Shown here in pieces: positions 24,477 to 32,530 of a stretch of DNA of 36,840 bases. Position numbers and translations under genes: made by a program. The notes beneath the pieces are model-generated. The model worked only from the letters and a program-made list of their open reading frames with translations. It searched no databases and had not been told where the DNA came from. How positions within the stretch are numbered: position 1 is the first letter of the stretch; each line of letters begins with the position of its first letter. This DNA comes from Bacteroidota bacterium (lineage in GTDB: Bacteria; Bacteroidota; Bacteroidia; Bacteroidales; Dysgonomonadaceae): the NCBI GenBank assembly GCA_023399295.1, contig JAEWQF010000062.1, positions 1-36,840 of the forward strand. Direction: 5' to 3'.

Positions 24477-24513
24477 AAAAAAAAAAAGCGCTACGAATCA
24501 CTCGCGGCGCTTT
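24477..24513 (-). terminator. Intrinsic terminator of the ribosomal protein operon
   Basis: Stem AAAGCGC/GCGCTTT (24485-24491 with 24507-24513), with a further CGA/TCG pairing inside the loop, followed by about eleven T residues on the minus strand. It ends the transcript 150 nt after rplQ. Confidence 0.85.
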
Positions 24514-24620
24514 CTTCATGTTTAACATTTTAAAAATCACAGCTCACTGCAAATCAGATCATCGACAGAGGTTGCAGAACTCTATCTGACTGACAACCTT
24601 CCCTGCAGTGTTTCGATGGG

Positions 24621-24650
24621 GGGAGGCATGGCATGAATGCCACACCTCCC
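24621..24650 (-). other. GC-rich hairpin just after rplQ
   Basis: GGGAGG (24621-24626) pairs with CCTCCC (24645-24650) and GGCAT with ATGCC (24630-24634, 24637-24641), separated by a 3x3 internal loop. There is no U-tract. It could protect or mark the 3' end of the operon transcript. The rest of 24514-24620 shows nothing further. Confidence 0.5.
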
Positions 24651-24662
24651 TGGTTGAGGAAT

Positions 24663-25262
24663 TTACTCCTCCCCTGTTTCTTTGGCGTCGCCCTGTGCTG
24701 CTTCAGGCTGCGGGAGTTCCTCCTGCGCAGTCTCCTGCACCGGTGCTTCCTCCTGCACAGCCTCCTTCACGGGAGCTGCCTCCTTTTTCTTCGTTTCTTT
24801 CGCTTTGGGAGCCTCAGTGGCAGGTGCAGCTGCGGCAGCACCACCCTTTCTGCGTGAACGACGTGTCTTGGCCTTCTTGGCATCTCCTTCACCAAGCATG
24901 TGCTCGTTGAAGTCCACCAGCTCGATGAAGCACATGGCAGCATTGTCTCCCAAACGGAAACCGGTCTTGATAATCCGGGTGTAGCCACCGGGACGATCGG
25001 CCACCTTTTGCGATACGGTCTGGAACAGCTCCGTAACAGCTACCTTGCTCTGTAGCAGGCTGAACACCTCTCTCCGGGAATGAGTGGTATCCTCCTTGCT
25101 GCGGGTGATGATCGGCTCCACGAATTTTCTCAGTTCCTTGGCTTTGGGAACAGTGGTAAAGATGCGTTTGTGCAGGATCAGCGAGGCAGCCAGATTGGAT
25201 AACATCGCCCCCCGATGTGCAGTTTTACGCCCTAAATGATTGAATTTCTTATTGTGTCTCAT
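24663..25262 (-). CDS. rplQ: 50S ribosomal protein L17 with long C-terminal extension
   Basis: Large-subunit protein near the exit tunnel. Residues 1 to about 120 are a normal L17 (MRHNKKFNHLGRKTAHRGAM, SLILHKRIFTTVPKAKELRK, GGYTRIIKTGFRLGDNAAM). From about residue 126 a further 70 residues follow, first basic (KKAKTRRSRRKGG), then low complexity and rich in Ala, Glu, Pro and Lys, ending acidic. E. coli L17 has 127 aa. It is the last gene of the operon, 8 bp after rpoA. Confidence 0.97.
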   Translation of the reverse strand: MRHNKKFNHLGRKTAHRGAMLSNLAASLILHKRIFTTVPKAKELRKFVEPIITRSKEDTTHSRREVFSLLQSKVAVTELFQTVSQKVADRPGGYTRIIKTGFRLGDNAAMCFIELVDFNEHMLGEGDAKKAKTRRSRRKGGAAAAAPATEAPKAKETKKKEAAPVKEAVQEEAPVQETAQEELPQPEAAQGDAKETGEE

Positions 25263-25270
25263 TGCAGTTG

Positions 25271-26272
25271 TTAGTCTTTATCTAATTTGTATTTCGAGGT
25301 GTCCATGCCGAAGGAGAGCTTCAGCCCGTCGAGCAGCTCTTCCAGCTCGGTGAGCGACTTCTTGCCGAAGTTGCGAAACTTCAACAGGTCGTTCTTGTTG
25401 TGCGAAACGAGCTGTCCCAGCGACTCCACGTCGGCGGCCTTCAAGCAGTTGAGTGCCCGTACCGAGAGGTTGAGGTCGGAGAGCTTGCGTTTCAGCAGCT
25501 GGCGCATGTGCAATACCTCTTCATCAAACTCTTCGATGCTCTCGGCATCGTTGGTCTCCAGCATGATCTTGTTGTCATCGGAGAAGAGTACAAAATGTTG
25601 AATCAGTATCTTGGCGGCTTCCTTTAATGCTTCCTTGGGTTGGATCGATCCATCGGTGATAATCTCAATGATCAGCTTCTCGTAGTCGGTCTTCTGCTCA
25701 ATACGGTAATCTTCTATCTCATACTTCACATTCCGGATGGGTGTGAAGACGGAGTCGATGGCCAGGGTCTGTACATCATCCGAAGCAAGCATCTCCCTGT
25801 TTTCGTCAGCTGGCACGTAGCCCCTGCCCTTATGTATTGTCAGTTCCATGCGCAGATCGGCCTTCTTGTTGAGACGGCAGATCACCAGCTCGGGATTGAG
25901 TACTTCGAAACCGGTCAGCAACTTACCTATATCTCCGGCTTTAAACACATCCGTTCCCGAAATAGCGATGCTCACCTTCTCTGTTTCGAACTCCTCTACG
26001 ATCCGTTTGAACCGTACTTTCTTCAGATTCAGAATAATACCTGTTACATCTTCTATCACACCCGGTATGGAAGCAAACTCGTGCTCCACGCCGTCTATTT
26101 TTACCGATGTAATCGCAAATCCCTCCAAAGAGGAGAGCAGGATGCGGCGCAGGGCGTTACCAATGGTAATGCCATATCCGGGTTCCAGGGGACGGAACTC
26201 GAACTTGCCGGAGAATGTATCCTCCTGCAGCATGATTACTTTATCGGGTTTTTGGAATGCTAATATTGCCAT
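25271..26272 (-). CDS. rpoA: DNA-directed RNA polymerase subunit alpha
   Basis: Scaffold subunit of RNA polymerase. At 333 aa it has the N-terminal dimerisation/assembly domain (GYGITIGNALRRILLSSLEG at 34-53, ITSVKIDGVEHEF), a linker around 235-255, and the C-terminal DNA/activator-binding domain (LSVRALNCLKAADVESLGQL, LLKFRNFGKKSLTELEELL). The length is normal. It lies 4 bp after rpsD, in the standard order. Confidence 0.98.
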   Translation of the reverse strand: MAILAFQKPDKVIMLQEDTFSGKFEFRPLEPGYGITIGNALRRILLSSLEGFAITSVKIDGVEHEFASIPGVIEDVTGIILNLKKVRFKRIVEEFETEKVSIAISGTDVFKAGDIGKLLTGFEVLNPELVICRLNKKADLRMELTIHKGRGYVPADENREMLASDDVQTLAIDSVFTPIRNVKYEIEDYRIEQKTDYEKLIIEIITDGSIQPKEALKEAAKILIQHFVLFSDDNKIMLETNDAESIEEFDEEVLHMRQLLKRKLSDLNLSVRALNCLKAADVESLGQLVSHNKNDLLKFRNFGKKSLTELEELLDGLKLSFGMDTSKYKLDKD

Positions 26273-26276
26273 GAAA

Positions 26277-26885
26277 TTATTGTTTAGAATATAATTCTAC
26301 GATGAGTTGTTCTTTGATGCTTTCCGGAATATCGGATCTTTCTGGTACATGAAGCATCTTACCGCTCATGGTTGCCTTGTCCCACTCCATCCAGGGGTAC
26401 TTGCTGTGATTGAACCCAGCCAGTGCATTGGTCACCACCAACATCGATTTTGATTTTTCCCGAACACCCACCACTTCACCGGGCTTCACGGTATAGGAAG
26501 GGATGTTGAGCACCTTGCCGTTGACCACGATGTGACGGTGTGTCACCATCTGGCGGGCAGCAGCACGGGTGGGTGCAATGCCCAGACGGAACACCACATT
26601 GTCGAGACGTGATTCGAGCAACTGAAGCAGCACCTCACCGGTGATGCCGCGGCTGCGGGCTGCTCTGTCGAAGGTCAGACGGAACTGTTTCTCCAGCACA
26701 CCATAGGTGTATTTGGCGCGTTGTTTTTCACGCAGCTGAATGCCATACTCCGATGTCTTCCTTCTGCGGGAGTTACCGTGTTGTCCCGGGGGGTAGTTCT
26801 TCTTTGAGAGAACTTTGTCGGGACCGAAAATAGGTTCGCCAAACTTGCGGGCGATCTTTGATTTTGGACCAATATATCTTGCCAT
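26277..26885 (-). CDS. rpsD: 30S ribosomal protein S4
   Basis: Primary 16S rRNA-binding protein and, in other bacteria, translational repressor of its own operon. The 202-aa protein has the typical MARYIGPKSKIARKFGE start and an S4 RNA-binding domain (LLQLLESRLDNVVFRLG, ARQMVTHRHIVVNGK). It has no cysteines, so it is the zinc-free form. The gap to rpsK upstream (115 bp) is unusually long for this operon and contains a strong stem-loop at 26952-26998. Confidence 0.98.
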   Translation of the reverse strand: MARYIGPKSKIARKFGEPIFGPDKVLSKKNYPPGQHGNSRRRKTSEYGIQLREKQRAKYTYGVLEKQFRLTFDRAARSRGITGEVLLQLLESRLDNVVFRLGIAPTRAAARQMVTHRHIVVNGKVLNIPSYTVKPGEVVGVREKSKSMLVVTNALAGFNHSKYPWMEWDKATMSGKMLHVPERSDIPESIKEQLIVELYSKQ

Positions 26886-26951
26886 TGTTACAAATTTAAA
26901 CTTTACTGAAGCCTAAACTGTGCAGCCGCGATTACAGAGAAGTTGTGTTGT

Positions 26952-26998
26952 AATCAATTCACAGCTCAAGTTTCGGGGTAAATGAAACTGAATTGATT
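26952..26998 (-). promoter_or_regulatory. Long stem-loop in the rpsK-rpsD spacer
   Basis: Outer 9-bp stem (26952-26960 with 26990-26998, AATCAATTC and its complement), an 8-nt one-sided bulge (26961-26968), an inner 6-bp stem (26969-26974 with 26984-26989) and a 9-nt loop. On the transcript it begins 2 nt after the rpsK stop codon. There is no U-tract, so it is not a terminator; a protein-binding or processing element is more likely. Further towards rpsD, CAAATTTA at 26891-26898 reads TAAATTTG on the minus strand, but its position at the start codon makes a promoter unlikely. Confidence 0.6.
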
Positions 26999-27000
26999 GA

Positions 27001-27390
27001 TTAAACTTTTCTCTGTTTCGGAGGACGACAACCGTTGTGGGGCAGTGGCGTCACATCGATGATCTCCATCACCTCGATCCCTGCTCCGTGAATGGTGCGG
27101 ATAGCCGACTCACGTCCGTTACCGGGACCTTTCACGTATGCTTTCACCTTACGCAGTCCCAGATCAAATGCTACCTTTGCACAGTCTTGTGCCACCATCT
27201 GTGCGGCGTAGGGGGTGTTTTTCTTGGAACTTCTGAATCCCATCTTGCCAGCCGATGACCAGCTGATCACCTCCCCATTCTCGTTGGTGATGGAGACGAT
27301 GATGTTGTTGAATGAAGATGAGATATGAGCCTGTCCCAGCGCGCTCACTTTTACATTTCTCTTTTTTGCTGCAACTGTTCTTTTTGCCAT
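27001..27390 (-). CDS. rpsK: 30S ribosomal protein S11
   Basis: Small-subunit platform protein, 129 aa. The family motifs are clear: GQAHISSSFNNIIVSITNENG, SSAGKMGFRSSKKNTPYAAQ and VKGPGNGRESAIRTIHGAG, with the C-terminal DVTPLPHNGCRPPKQRKV. It follows rpsM after 11 bp. Confidence 0.98.
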   Translation of the reverse strand: MAKRTVAAKKRNVKVSALGQAHISSSFNNIIVSITNENGEVISWSSAGKMGFRSSKKNTPYAAQMVAQDCAKVAFDLGLRKVKAYVKGPGNGRESAIRTIHGAGIEVMEIIDVTPLPHNGCRPPKQRKV

Positions 27391-27401
27391 GTTACCTGTT
27401 A

Positions 27402-27782
27402 TTATTTAGTAGCTTTTTTCTTGTTCGCAACGGTTTTCTTTCTGCCCTTGCGGGTACGGGCGTTGTTCTTGGTGCTCTGTCCGCGTACGGGCAAACCAAT
27501 ACGATGACGAATGCCACGATAGCAACCGATGTCCATCAGTCGCTTGATGTTCAGTTGCACCTCGGAGCGCAGATCACCTTCCACTTTGAATTCGTTGCCG
27601 ATGATCTCACGAATGCGTGCGGCCTGATCGTCTGTCCAGTCTTTCACTTTGATGTTCTTGTCAACTTCTGCCTTTTCCAGGATGGTGTTCGCTGCACTGC
27701 GACCGATCCCGTAAATATAGGTGAGGGCAACTTCACCCCTCTTGTTCTGTGGCAGATCGACACCTACAATTCTTATAGCCAT
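27402..27782 (-). CDS. rpsM: 30S ribosomal protein S13
   Basis: Small-subunit head protein that contacts the P-site tRNA and the B1 bridges, 126 aa. It begins MAIRIVGVDLPQNKRGEVAL, has the helix-two-turns-helix motif (TYIYGIGRSAANTILEKA) and the basic tail GLPVRGQSTKNNARTRKGRK. It lies 36 bp after rpmJ. Confidence 0.98.
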   Translation of the reverse strand: MAIRIVGVDLPQNKRGEVALTYIYGIGRSAANTILEKAEVDKNIKVKDWTDDQAARIREIIGNEFKVEGDLRSEVQLNIKRLMDIGCYRGIRHRIGLPVRGQSTKNNARTRKGRKKTVANKKKATK

Positions 27783-27818
27783 ATATGTTTCTTGTTATTT
27801 GATTACAAATGGTGAATC

Positions 27819-27935
27819 TTATCCCTGACGTTGTTTGAACTTGGGATTCTTTTTGTTGATGATGTACAAACGGCCCTTACGCCTTACGATCTTACAATCC
27901 GCCGTACGTTTCTTGAGTGATGCTCTTACTTTCAT
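27819..27935 (-). CDS. rpmJ: 50S ribosomal protein L36, zinc-free type
   Basis: A 38-codon gene found by direct translation between infA and rpsM: ATG at 27935, TAA at 27819-27821. It begins MKVRASLKKRTADCKIVRRK and ends NPKFKQRQG, the L36 pattern. The zinc ligands of the C+ form (two CxxC-type pairs and a His) are missing; only Cys14 remains, so it does not form a zinc ribbon. This is the form known from Bacteroidota. Confidence 0.96.
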   Translation of the reverse strand: MKVRASLKKRTADCKIVRRKGRLYIINKKNPKFKQRQG

Positions 27936-27967
27936 ATCTTTAGTTTTTTATTTTTCGCTTGTAATTT

Positions 27968-28030
27968 TCAGTTGTCAGTCCTCAATTGTCAGCTTTCAGC
28001 TGAACACCGATTACTGATTGCTGACAGCTT
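27968..28030. repeat. Nine-unit heptad array after infA
   Basis: In-phase units TCAGTTG TCAGTCC TCAATTG TCAGCTT TCAGCTG AACACCG ATTACTG ATTGCTG ACAGCTT. The array fills most of the infA-rpmJ spacer and ends inside the infA stop codon (28029-28031). Confidence 0.85.
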
Positions 28031-28247
28031 ATTTATACCTGAATGAGATTCTTCCTTTCGAGAGATCATAGGGCGACATCTCCACCCGTACCCTGTCGCC
28101 GGGGAGGATGCGGATGTAGTGCATGCGCATCTTGCCCGAGATATGAGCGGTAATCTCGTGTCCGTTCTCTAGTTCTACGCGAAACATCGCATTCGACAAT
28201 GCTTCAATGATGGTCCCGTCTTGTTCTATTGCTGCCTGTTTAGCCAT
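28029..28247 (-). CDS. infA: Translation initiation factor IF-1
   Basis: A 72-aa OB-fold protein that occupies the ribosomal A site during initiation. The start MAKQAAIEQDGTIIEALSNA, the core FRVELENGHEITAHISGKMR and the end DLSKGRISFRYK are all as in other bacteria. It is located between map (18 bp) and rpmJ (93 bp). Confidence 0.98.
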   Translation of the reverse strand: MAKQAAIEQDGTIIEALSNAMFRVELENGHEITAHISGKMRMHYIRILPGDRVRVEMSPYDLSKGRISFRYK

Positions 28248-28265
28248 TCAATCAATGCTCTTTTA

Positions 28266-29048
28266 CTAGTTGTTGCTATCAAGAATAAACTCAAATGTGG
28301 ATAAGATATCGGCTTTCCCGTTCCGGATGGCGATGGTGTGCTCGAAATGAGCCGATGGCTGGCGATCTTTTGTCCGCACGGTCCATCCGTCATTCTCGAA
28401 GACAACCTTCCTGCCGCCCATGTTGATCATCGGCTCAATGGCAATGCACATGCCGTTGCACAGTAGCGGACCGGTGCCCCGACGCCCGTAATTGGGCACC
28501 TCGGGAGCCTCATGCATCTGCTTTCCGATGCCATGGCCCACCAGCTCGCGTACCACACCGTAGCCATGCGACTCGCAGTGGTGCTGTATGGCCGAAGCAA
28601 TGTCACCCACACGGTTGTCTTCACGCGCCTGGTCAATGCCCATGTAGAGCGCCTCACGGGTCACGCGAAGGAGTTGTTTCACCTCCTCTTTCACCGCTCC
28701 CACACAGAAGGTGTAGGCCGAGTCGCCACAAAAACCACGCAGATTCGTGCCGCAGTCGATTGACAACACATCCCCCTCTTCAAGAGGTCTCTCGTTGGGG
28801 ATGCCATGCACCACGTTCTCGTTCACCGAGGCGCAAATCGAGTTGGGGAAACCGCCATATCCCAGGAAAGTAGGGATCGCACCATGATCACGAATGAAGC
28901 TTTCGGCGATGCGATCGAGCTGCAGTGTGGTGATGCCGGGCCGGATATGGTGGGAAAGCTCTCCGAGCGTCATCCCTACCAGCCTGTTCGCCTCACGCAT
29001 GAACTCGATCTCTTCGTCGGTCTTCAGTATGATTCTGTTGCTGTCCAT
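28266..29048 (-). CDS. map: Methionine aminopeptidase, type I
   Basis: Dinuclear metallopeptidase that removes the N-terminal methionine. The 260-aa protein shows the pita-bread fold motifs: CASVNENVVHGIP, the metal ligands in DVLSIDCGTNLRGFCGDSA (two Asp), VGHGIGKQMHEAP (His), CIAIEPMINMG (Glu) and the final Glu in the FEHTIAI segment. The N-terminus starts directly with the catalytic domain, as in type Ia enzymes. It lies 18 bp downstream of secY and upstream of infA. Confidence 0.97.
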   Translation of the reverse strand: MDSNRIILKTDEEIEFMREANRLVGMTLGELSHHIRPGITTLQLDRIAESFIRDHGAIPTFLGYGGFPNSICASVNENVVHGIPNERPLEEGDVLSIDCGTNLRGFCGDSAYTFCVGAVKEEVKQLLRVTREALYMGIDQAREDNRVGDIASAIQHHCESHGYGVVRELVGHGIGKQMHEAPEVPNYGRRGTGPLLCNGMCIAIEPMINMGGRKVVFENDGWTVRTKDRQPSAHFEHTIAIRNGKADILSTFEFILDSNN

Positions 29049-29066
29049 CCTTTATTCTTTCAACAA

Positions 29067-30389
29067 TCAATAAGCGGCAATCGAACCTGTTCTGCCTTTG
29101 ATCTTGGCACCCGATTTGAGGAAGCCATCGTAGTGGCGCATCAACAGGTGACTTTCAATCTGTTGGAGGGTATCCAGCACCACACCCACGAGGATCAGCA
29201 GCGAGGTACCACCAAAGAACTGGGCAAACTGCGAGTTGATCCCCATCAGCCCTGCAAAAGCAGGCAGGATGGCGACGATAGCCAGGAAGACAGAGCCGGG
29301 CAGCGTGATTCTCGACATGATGGTGTCGATATACTCAGCCGTACGCTTGCCTGGTTTCACGCCCGGGATGAACCCGTTGTTGCGTTTCAGGTCTTCAGCC
29401 ATCTGCACCGGGTTCACCGTGATCGCCGTATAGAAATAGGTGAAGGCGATGATCAGCAGTGCGAAGATGAAGTTGTACCAAAAGCTGGTAAAGTCCATCA
29501 GAGCCATCAGGAAGCCACCTCCCTCACCCACAGAGAACTGCGCGATGGTGATGGGGATGAACATGATTGCCTGTGCGAAAATGATCGGCATCACGTTGGC
29601 GGCATTCACCTTCAACGGGATATATTGTCTCACGCCACCATACTGCTTGTTGCCGACAATGCGCTTTGCATACTGCACGGGCACCTTGCGGACACCCTGC
29701 ACCAGCAGGATCGCAGCGGCCGTTACAGCCACCATGAAGAGCAATTCGAGCAACAGGAGGATCAGTCCCCCGGGAGCATCGATCAACCGGTCATATTCAG
29801 CCACCAGCGAGTGCGGCAGTCGTGCGATGATACCTATCAGGATGATAAACGAGATCCCATTTCCGATACCCTTGTCGGTGATGCGTTCACCCAGCCAGAG
29901 CACGAACATGCTACCGCCAGCGAGAATCACCGTAGAGGGCAACACCCAATCCCAGAAACCACCGGGAATGGCACCGCCCACAGCTCCGTAGAGGTAGGCA
30001 GGGCCCTGCACCAGCAGGATGGCTACCGTCAGGTAGCGTGTGTACTGGTTGATCTTGGTGCGACCGCTCTCACCCTCGCGTTGCATCTTCTGGAAGGCAG
30101 GCACGGCGATACCGAGCAGCTGCATCACAATCGATGCGGAGATGTAAGGCATGATTCCCAGGGCAAAGATCGAGGCATTGGAGAAAGCACCTCCCGAAAA
30201 CATGTCGAGAAGGCTTAAGAGACCGGTACTGGCATTTGACTGCAGTGCCACAAGCTGTTCAGGATTGATCCCGGGTAAAACCACGAACGATCCGAACCGG
30301 TAAATGGCAATAAAACCAATGGTGATAATAAGCCTCTGACGGAGGTCTTCTATCTTCCATATATTTTTAACTGTTTGTACAAATCCCAT
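29067..30389 (-). CDS. secY: Protein translocase subunit SecY
   Basis: Central channel of the Sec translocon in the inner membrane. The 440-aa protein has ten hydrophobic helices. Visible landmarks are GSFVVLPGINPEQL after helix 1, the plug region SGGAFSNASIFALGIMPYISASIVMQLL, FKRNNGFIPG-type sequence DLKRNNGFIPGVKPGKRTAEY in the cytoplasmic loop before helix 9, and the basic C-terminus. The length is normal. It starts 4 bp after the rplO stop. Confidence 0.98.
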   Translation of the reverse strand: MGFVQTVKNIWKIEDLRQRLIITIGFIAIYRFGSFVVLPGINPEQLVALQSNASTGLLSLLDMFSGGAFSNASIFALGIMPYISASIVMQLLGIAVPAFQKMQREGESGRTKINQYTRYLTVAILLVQGPAYLYGAVGGAIPGGFWDWVLPSTVILAGGSMFVLWLGERITDKGIGNGISFIILIGIIARLPHSLVAEYDRLIDAPGGLILLLLELLFMVAVTAAAILLVQGVRKVPVQYAKRIVGNKQYGGVRQYIPLKVNAANVMPIIFAQAIMFIPITIAQFSVGEGGGFLMALMDFTSFWYNFIFALLIIAFTYFYTAITVNPVQMAEDLKRNNGFIPGVKPGKRTAEYIDTIMSRITLPGSVFLAIVAILPAFAGLMGINSQFAQFFGGTSLLILVGVVLDTLQQIESHLLMRHYDGFLKSGAKIKGRTGSIAAY

Positions 30390-30393
30390 TTTT

Positions 30394-30846
30394 TCAGAGT
30401 TTTACAGCGGTTCCACCTGCAGAGGTAATGGCCTCTTCTGCTGACTTGGAGAAAGCGTGTGCTTCCACCTCCAGCTTGGCCGTCAGTGTTCCTCTTCCGA
30501 GAATTTTCACCAGGTGCTTGGCCGAAACCAGTCCGGCACCGATCAGCACCTCGGTGTTGATCTTGTTCACCTTCAGTGCATCAGCCAGCTCCTGGAGTGT
30601 TTCCAGGTTGATGGCCTTGTATTCGGTCCGATTCAGCGGCTTGAACCCGAACTTGGGCACGCGGCGTTGAAGCGGCATCTGACCGCCTTCAAAACCCACC
30701 TTCTTGGAGTAACCCGATCTTGATTTCTGTCCCTTATGTCCTTTGGTTGAAGTACCACCCTTCCCTGAACCCGAACCGCGTCCAATTCTTTTGCGGGATG
30801 TGGTGGCACCTTCAGCCGGTTTTAAATTCGATAAATTCATTGTCAA
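30394..30846 (-). CDS. rplO: 50S ribosomal protein L15
   Basis: Large-subunit assembly protein, 150 aa. A basic glycine-rich N-terminus (RKRIGRGSGSGKGGTSTKGH, GYSKKVGFEGGQMPLQRRVPK) is followed by the globular domain with the C-terminal L18e/L15 signature around KILGRGTLTAKLEVEAHAFSK. MTMNLSNLKPAEG has Met1 and Met3; a start at Met3 (30840) is equally possible. Confidence 0.97.
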   Translation of the reverse strand: MTMNLSNLKPAEGATTSRKRIGRGSGSGKGGTSTKGHKGQKSRSGYSKKVGFEGGQMPLQRRVPKFGFKPLNRTEYKAINLETLQELADALKVNKINTEVLIGAGLVSAKHLVKILGRGTLTAKLEVEAHAFSKSAEEAITSAGGTAVKL

Positions 30847-30872
30847 TATTTTTTTATCGTGTTGTAACTTGT

Positions 30873-31049
30873 TTATTCTACTACCGTCACCAGGTGATGC
30901 ACCTTGTTGATCAATCCCCTGATAGAAGGAGTGTCATCATGTTCCACTACGCGTTGCATCTTGGTGAGTCCCAAAGCATCCAACGTCCTCTTCTGATCTT
31001 TAGGAGCACCGATTCTGCTTCTTGTCTGTTTTACTTTGATCTTAGCCAT
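30873..31049 (-). CDS. rpmD: 50S ribosomal protein L30
   Basis: A 58-codon gene found by direct translation between rpsE and rplO: ATG at 31049, TAA at 30873-30875. The protein starts MAKIKVKQTRSRIGAPKDQK, continues with TLDALGLTKMQRVVEHDDTP and ends with RGLINKVHHLVTVVE, a full L30. Gaps are 15 bp from rpsE and 26 bp to rplO. Confidence 0.96.
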   Translation of the reverse strand: MAKIKVKQTRSRIGAPKDQKRTLDALGLTKMQRVVEHDDTPSIRGLINKVHHLVTVVE

Positions 31050-31064
31050 TTCAGTTTCCTTTCA

Positions 31065-31586
31065 TTATTGTCCGTTAAATACTTTCTCCATGCTGATGCC
31101 TCTGTTTTGGGCAACGGTATAGGGATCTCTCAGTTCGGTGAGTGCTTCGATTGTCGCTTTCACCAGGTTGTGCGGGTTGGATGAGCCTTTCGACTTGGCC
31201 AACACGTCGGTGATGCCCACACTCTCCAGCACGGCACGCATGGCACCGCCCGCCTTCACACCGGTACCGGTTACGGCCGGCTTGAGGAACACTTCGGCAC
31301 CCCCGAAACGGGCTATCTGCTCGTGGGGAATGGTACCCTTGTAAACCGGCACCTTCACCAGGTTCTTCTTGGCTGCTTCCACACCCTTGGCAATCGCCGT
31401 GGTCACTTCACCGGCCTTACCGAGGCCCCAGCCTACGATGCCGTCTTCATTACCCACCACCACGATGGCGGCGAAGGTAAAGGTACGACCTCCCTTGGTT
31501 ACCTTGGTGGTACGATTAATAGCCACTAAACGGTCCTTTAACTCAATATCGTTGGTAGATTTTACCTTGTTGTTTATTCCTGCCAT
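31065..31586 (-). CDS. rpsE: 30S ribosomal protein S5
   Basis: Small-subunit protein at the mRNA entry site, 173 aa. The N-terminal double-stranded-RNA-binding domain (LKDRLVAINRTTKVTKGGRT, VGNEDGIVGWGLGKAGEV) and the C-terminal domain (GVKAGGAMRAVLESVGITDV, KSKGSSNPHNLVKATIEAL) are complete. It lies 5 bp after rplR. Confidence 0.98.
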   Translation of the reverse strand: MAGINNKVKSTNDIELKDRLVAINRTTKVTKGGRTFTFAAIVVVGNEDGIVGWGLGKAGEVTTAIAKGVEAAKKNLVKVPVYKGTIPHEQIARFGGAEVFLKPAVTGTGVKAGGAMRAVLESVGITDVLAKSKGSSNPHNLVKATIEALTELRDPYTVAQNRGISMEKVFNGQ

Positions 31587-31591
31587 AATCG

Positions 31592-31936
31592 TTAAAATTT
31601 AAGGCCACCTTTGCGGGCAGCATCAGCCAGTTCTTTAATACGTCCATGATAGAGGTAACCGTTGCGGTCGAAAGCCACCTTTTCCACACCTGCTTCCAGG
31701 GCATTCTTGGCTAACATCTCACCCACCTTAGCTGCCTGTTCCTTTTTGGGTAGATCCTCTTCAATCTTGAGTGAGGAGGCGGAGGCGAGGGTGCGGCCGG
31801 TGAGGTCGTCAATCACCTGCGCATATATCTGCTTGTTGCTCCGGAATACGGTCAGACGCGGGCACTCGGCTGTGCCGTTGATCTTACCACGCACGCGGGC
31901 TTTTATCTTCAGTCTTTTTTCGTTCTTTGTAATCAT
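31592..31936 (-). CDS. rplR: 50S ribosomal protein L18
   Basis: 5S rRNA-binding protein of the central protuberance, 114 aa. It has the basic N-terminus KNEKRLKIKARVRGKINGTA, PRLTVFRSNKQIYAQVIDD, and the C-terminal VEKVAFDRNGYLYHGRIKELADAARKGGL pattern (positions about 83-111). It is located 21 bp after rplF. Confidence 0.98.
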   Translation of the reverse strand: MITKNEKRLKIKARVRGKINGTAECPRLTVFRSNKQIYAQVIDDLTGRTLASASSLKIEEDLPKKEQAAKVGEMLAKNALEAGVEKVAFDRNGYLYHGRIKELADAARKGGLKF

Positions 31937-31957
31937 TGCAATGTCGGTTTACCTGAA

Positions 31958-32512
31958 TTATTTACCTGCTGTTTTACCCGATTTGCGGCGTAGTTGCTCA
32001 CCCACAAATTTGATACCCTTGCCCTTGTACGGTTCCGGCTTGCGGAATGAACGGATCTTGGCACAAACCTGGCCGAGTAACTGCTTGTCACACGACTCAA
32101 GCAAGATGAGCGGGTTCTTGTTTCTCTCCATCTTGGTCTCCACCTTGACCTCTTCCGGCAACTGCAGGAAGATGCTGTGGGTATAACCAAGCGATAATTC
32201 GACGACCTGACCGTTGTTGGATACACGGTAACCAACACCCACCAGCTCCATCTCCTTGCGGAATCCTTCCGACACACCAATGACCATGTTGTTCAACAGG
32301 GATCGGTAGAGGCCATGCATGGCACGGTTTTCTTTGGCATCGTCCGGTCTCTCTACAGTGAGTACACCATTGTCGACCGACACCTTTATATTCGGGTTAA
32401 TCTGTTGTTTCAACTCCCCTTTGGGACCCTTCAGCGTAATCAGATTGTCCGCTCCCACCGTAACGTTCACGTTAGCGGGAAGTGTGATGGGTAATTTTCC
32501 TATTCTTGACAT
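31958..32512 (-). CDS. rplF: 50S ribosomal protein L6
   Basis: Large-subunit protein near the factor-binding site, 184 aa with two L6 repeats. The start MSRIGKLPITLPANVNV, the middle HGLYRSLLNNMVIGVSEGF and the second-domain end GKGIKFVGEQLRRKSGKTAGK (last residues) are typical. It lies 18 bp after rpsH. Confidence 0.98.
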   Translation of the reverse strand: MSRIGKLPITLPANVNVTVGADNLITLKGPKGELKQQINPNIKVSVDNGVLTVERPDDAKENRAMHGLYRSLLNNMVIGVSEGFRKEMELVGVGYRVSNNGQVVELSLGYTHSIFLQLPEEVKVETKMERNKNPLILLESCDKQLLGQVCAKIRSFRKPEPYKGKGIKFVGEQLRRKSGKTAGK

Positions 32513-32530
32513 ATTACTCTCTCCTTCAAA

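Noticed and set aside
26891..26898. TAAATTTG -7 box for rpsD
   Set aside because: Matches the consensus but would start transcription at the start codon, and no -33 TTTG is present.
28806..30218. 470-codon plus-strand frame opposite secY and map
   Set aside because: Antisense shadow of two certain genes; His/Asp/Gln-rich translation without domains, caused by codon bias of the true strand.
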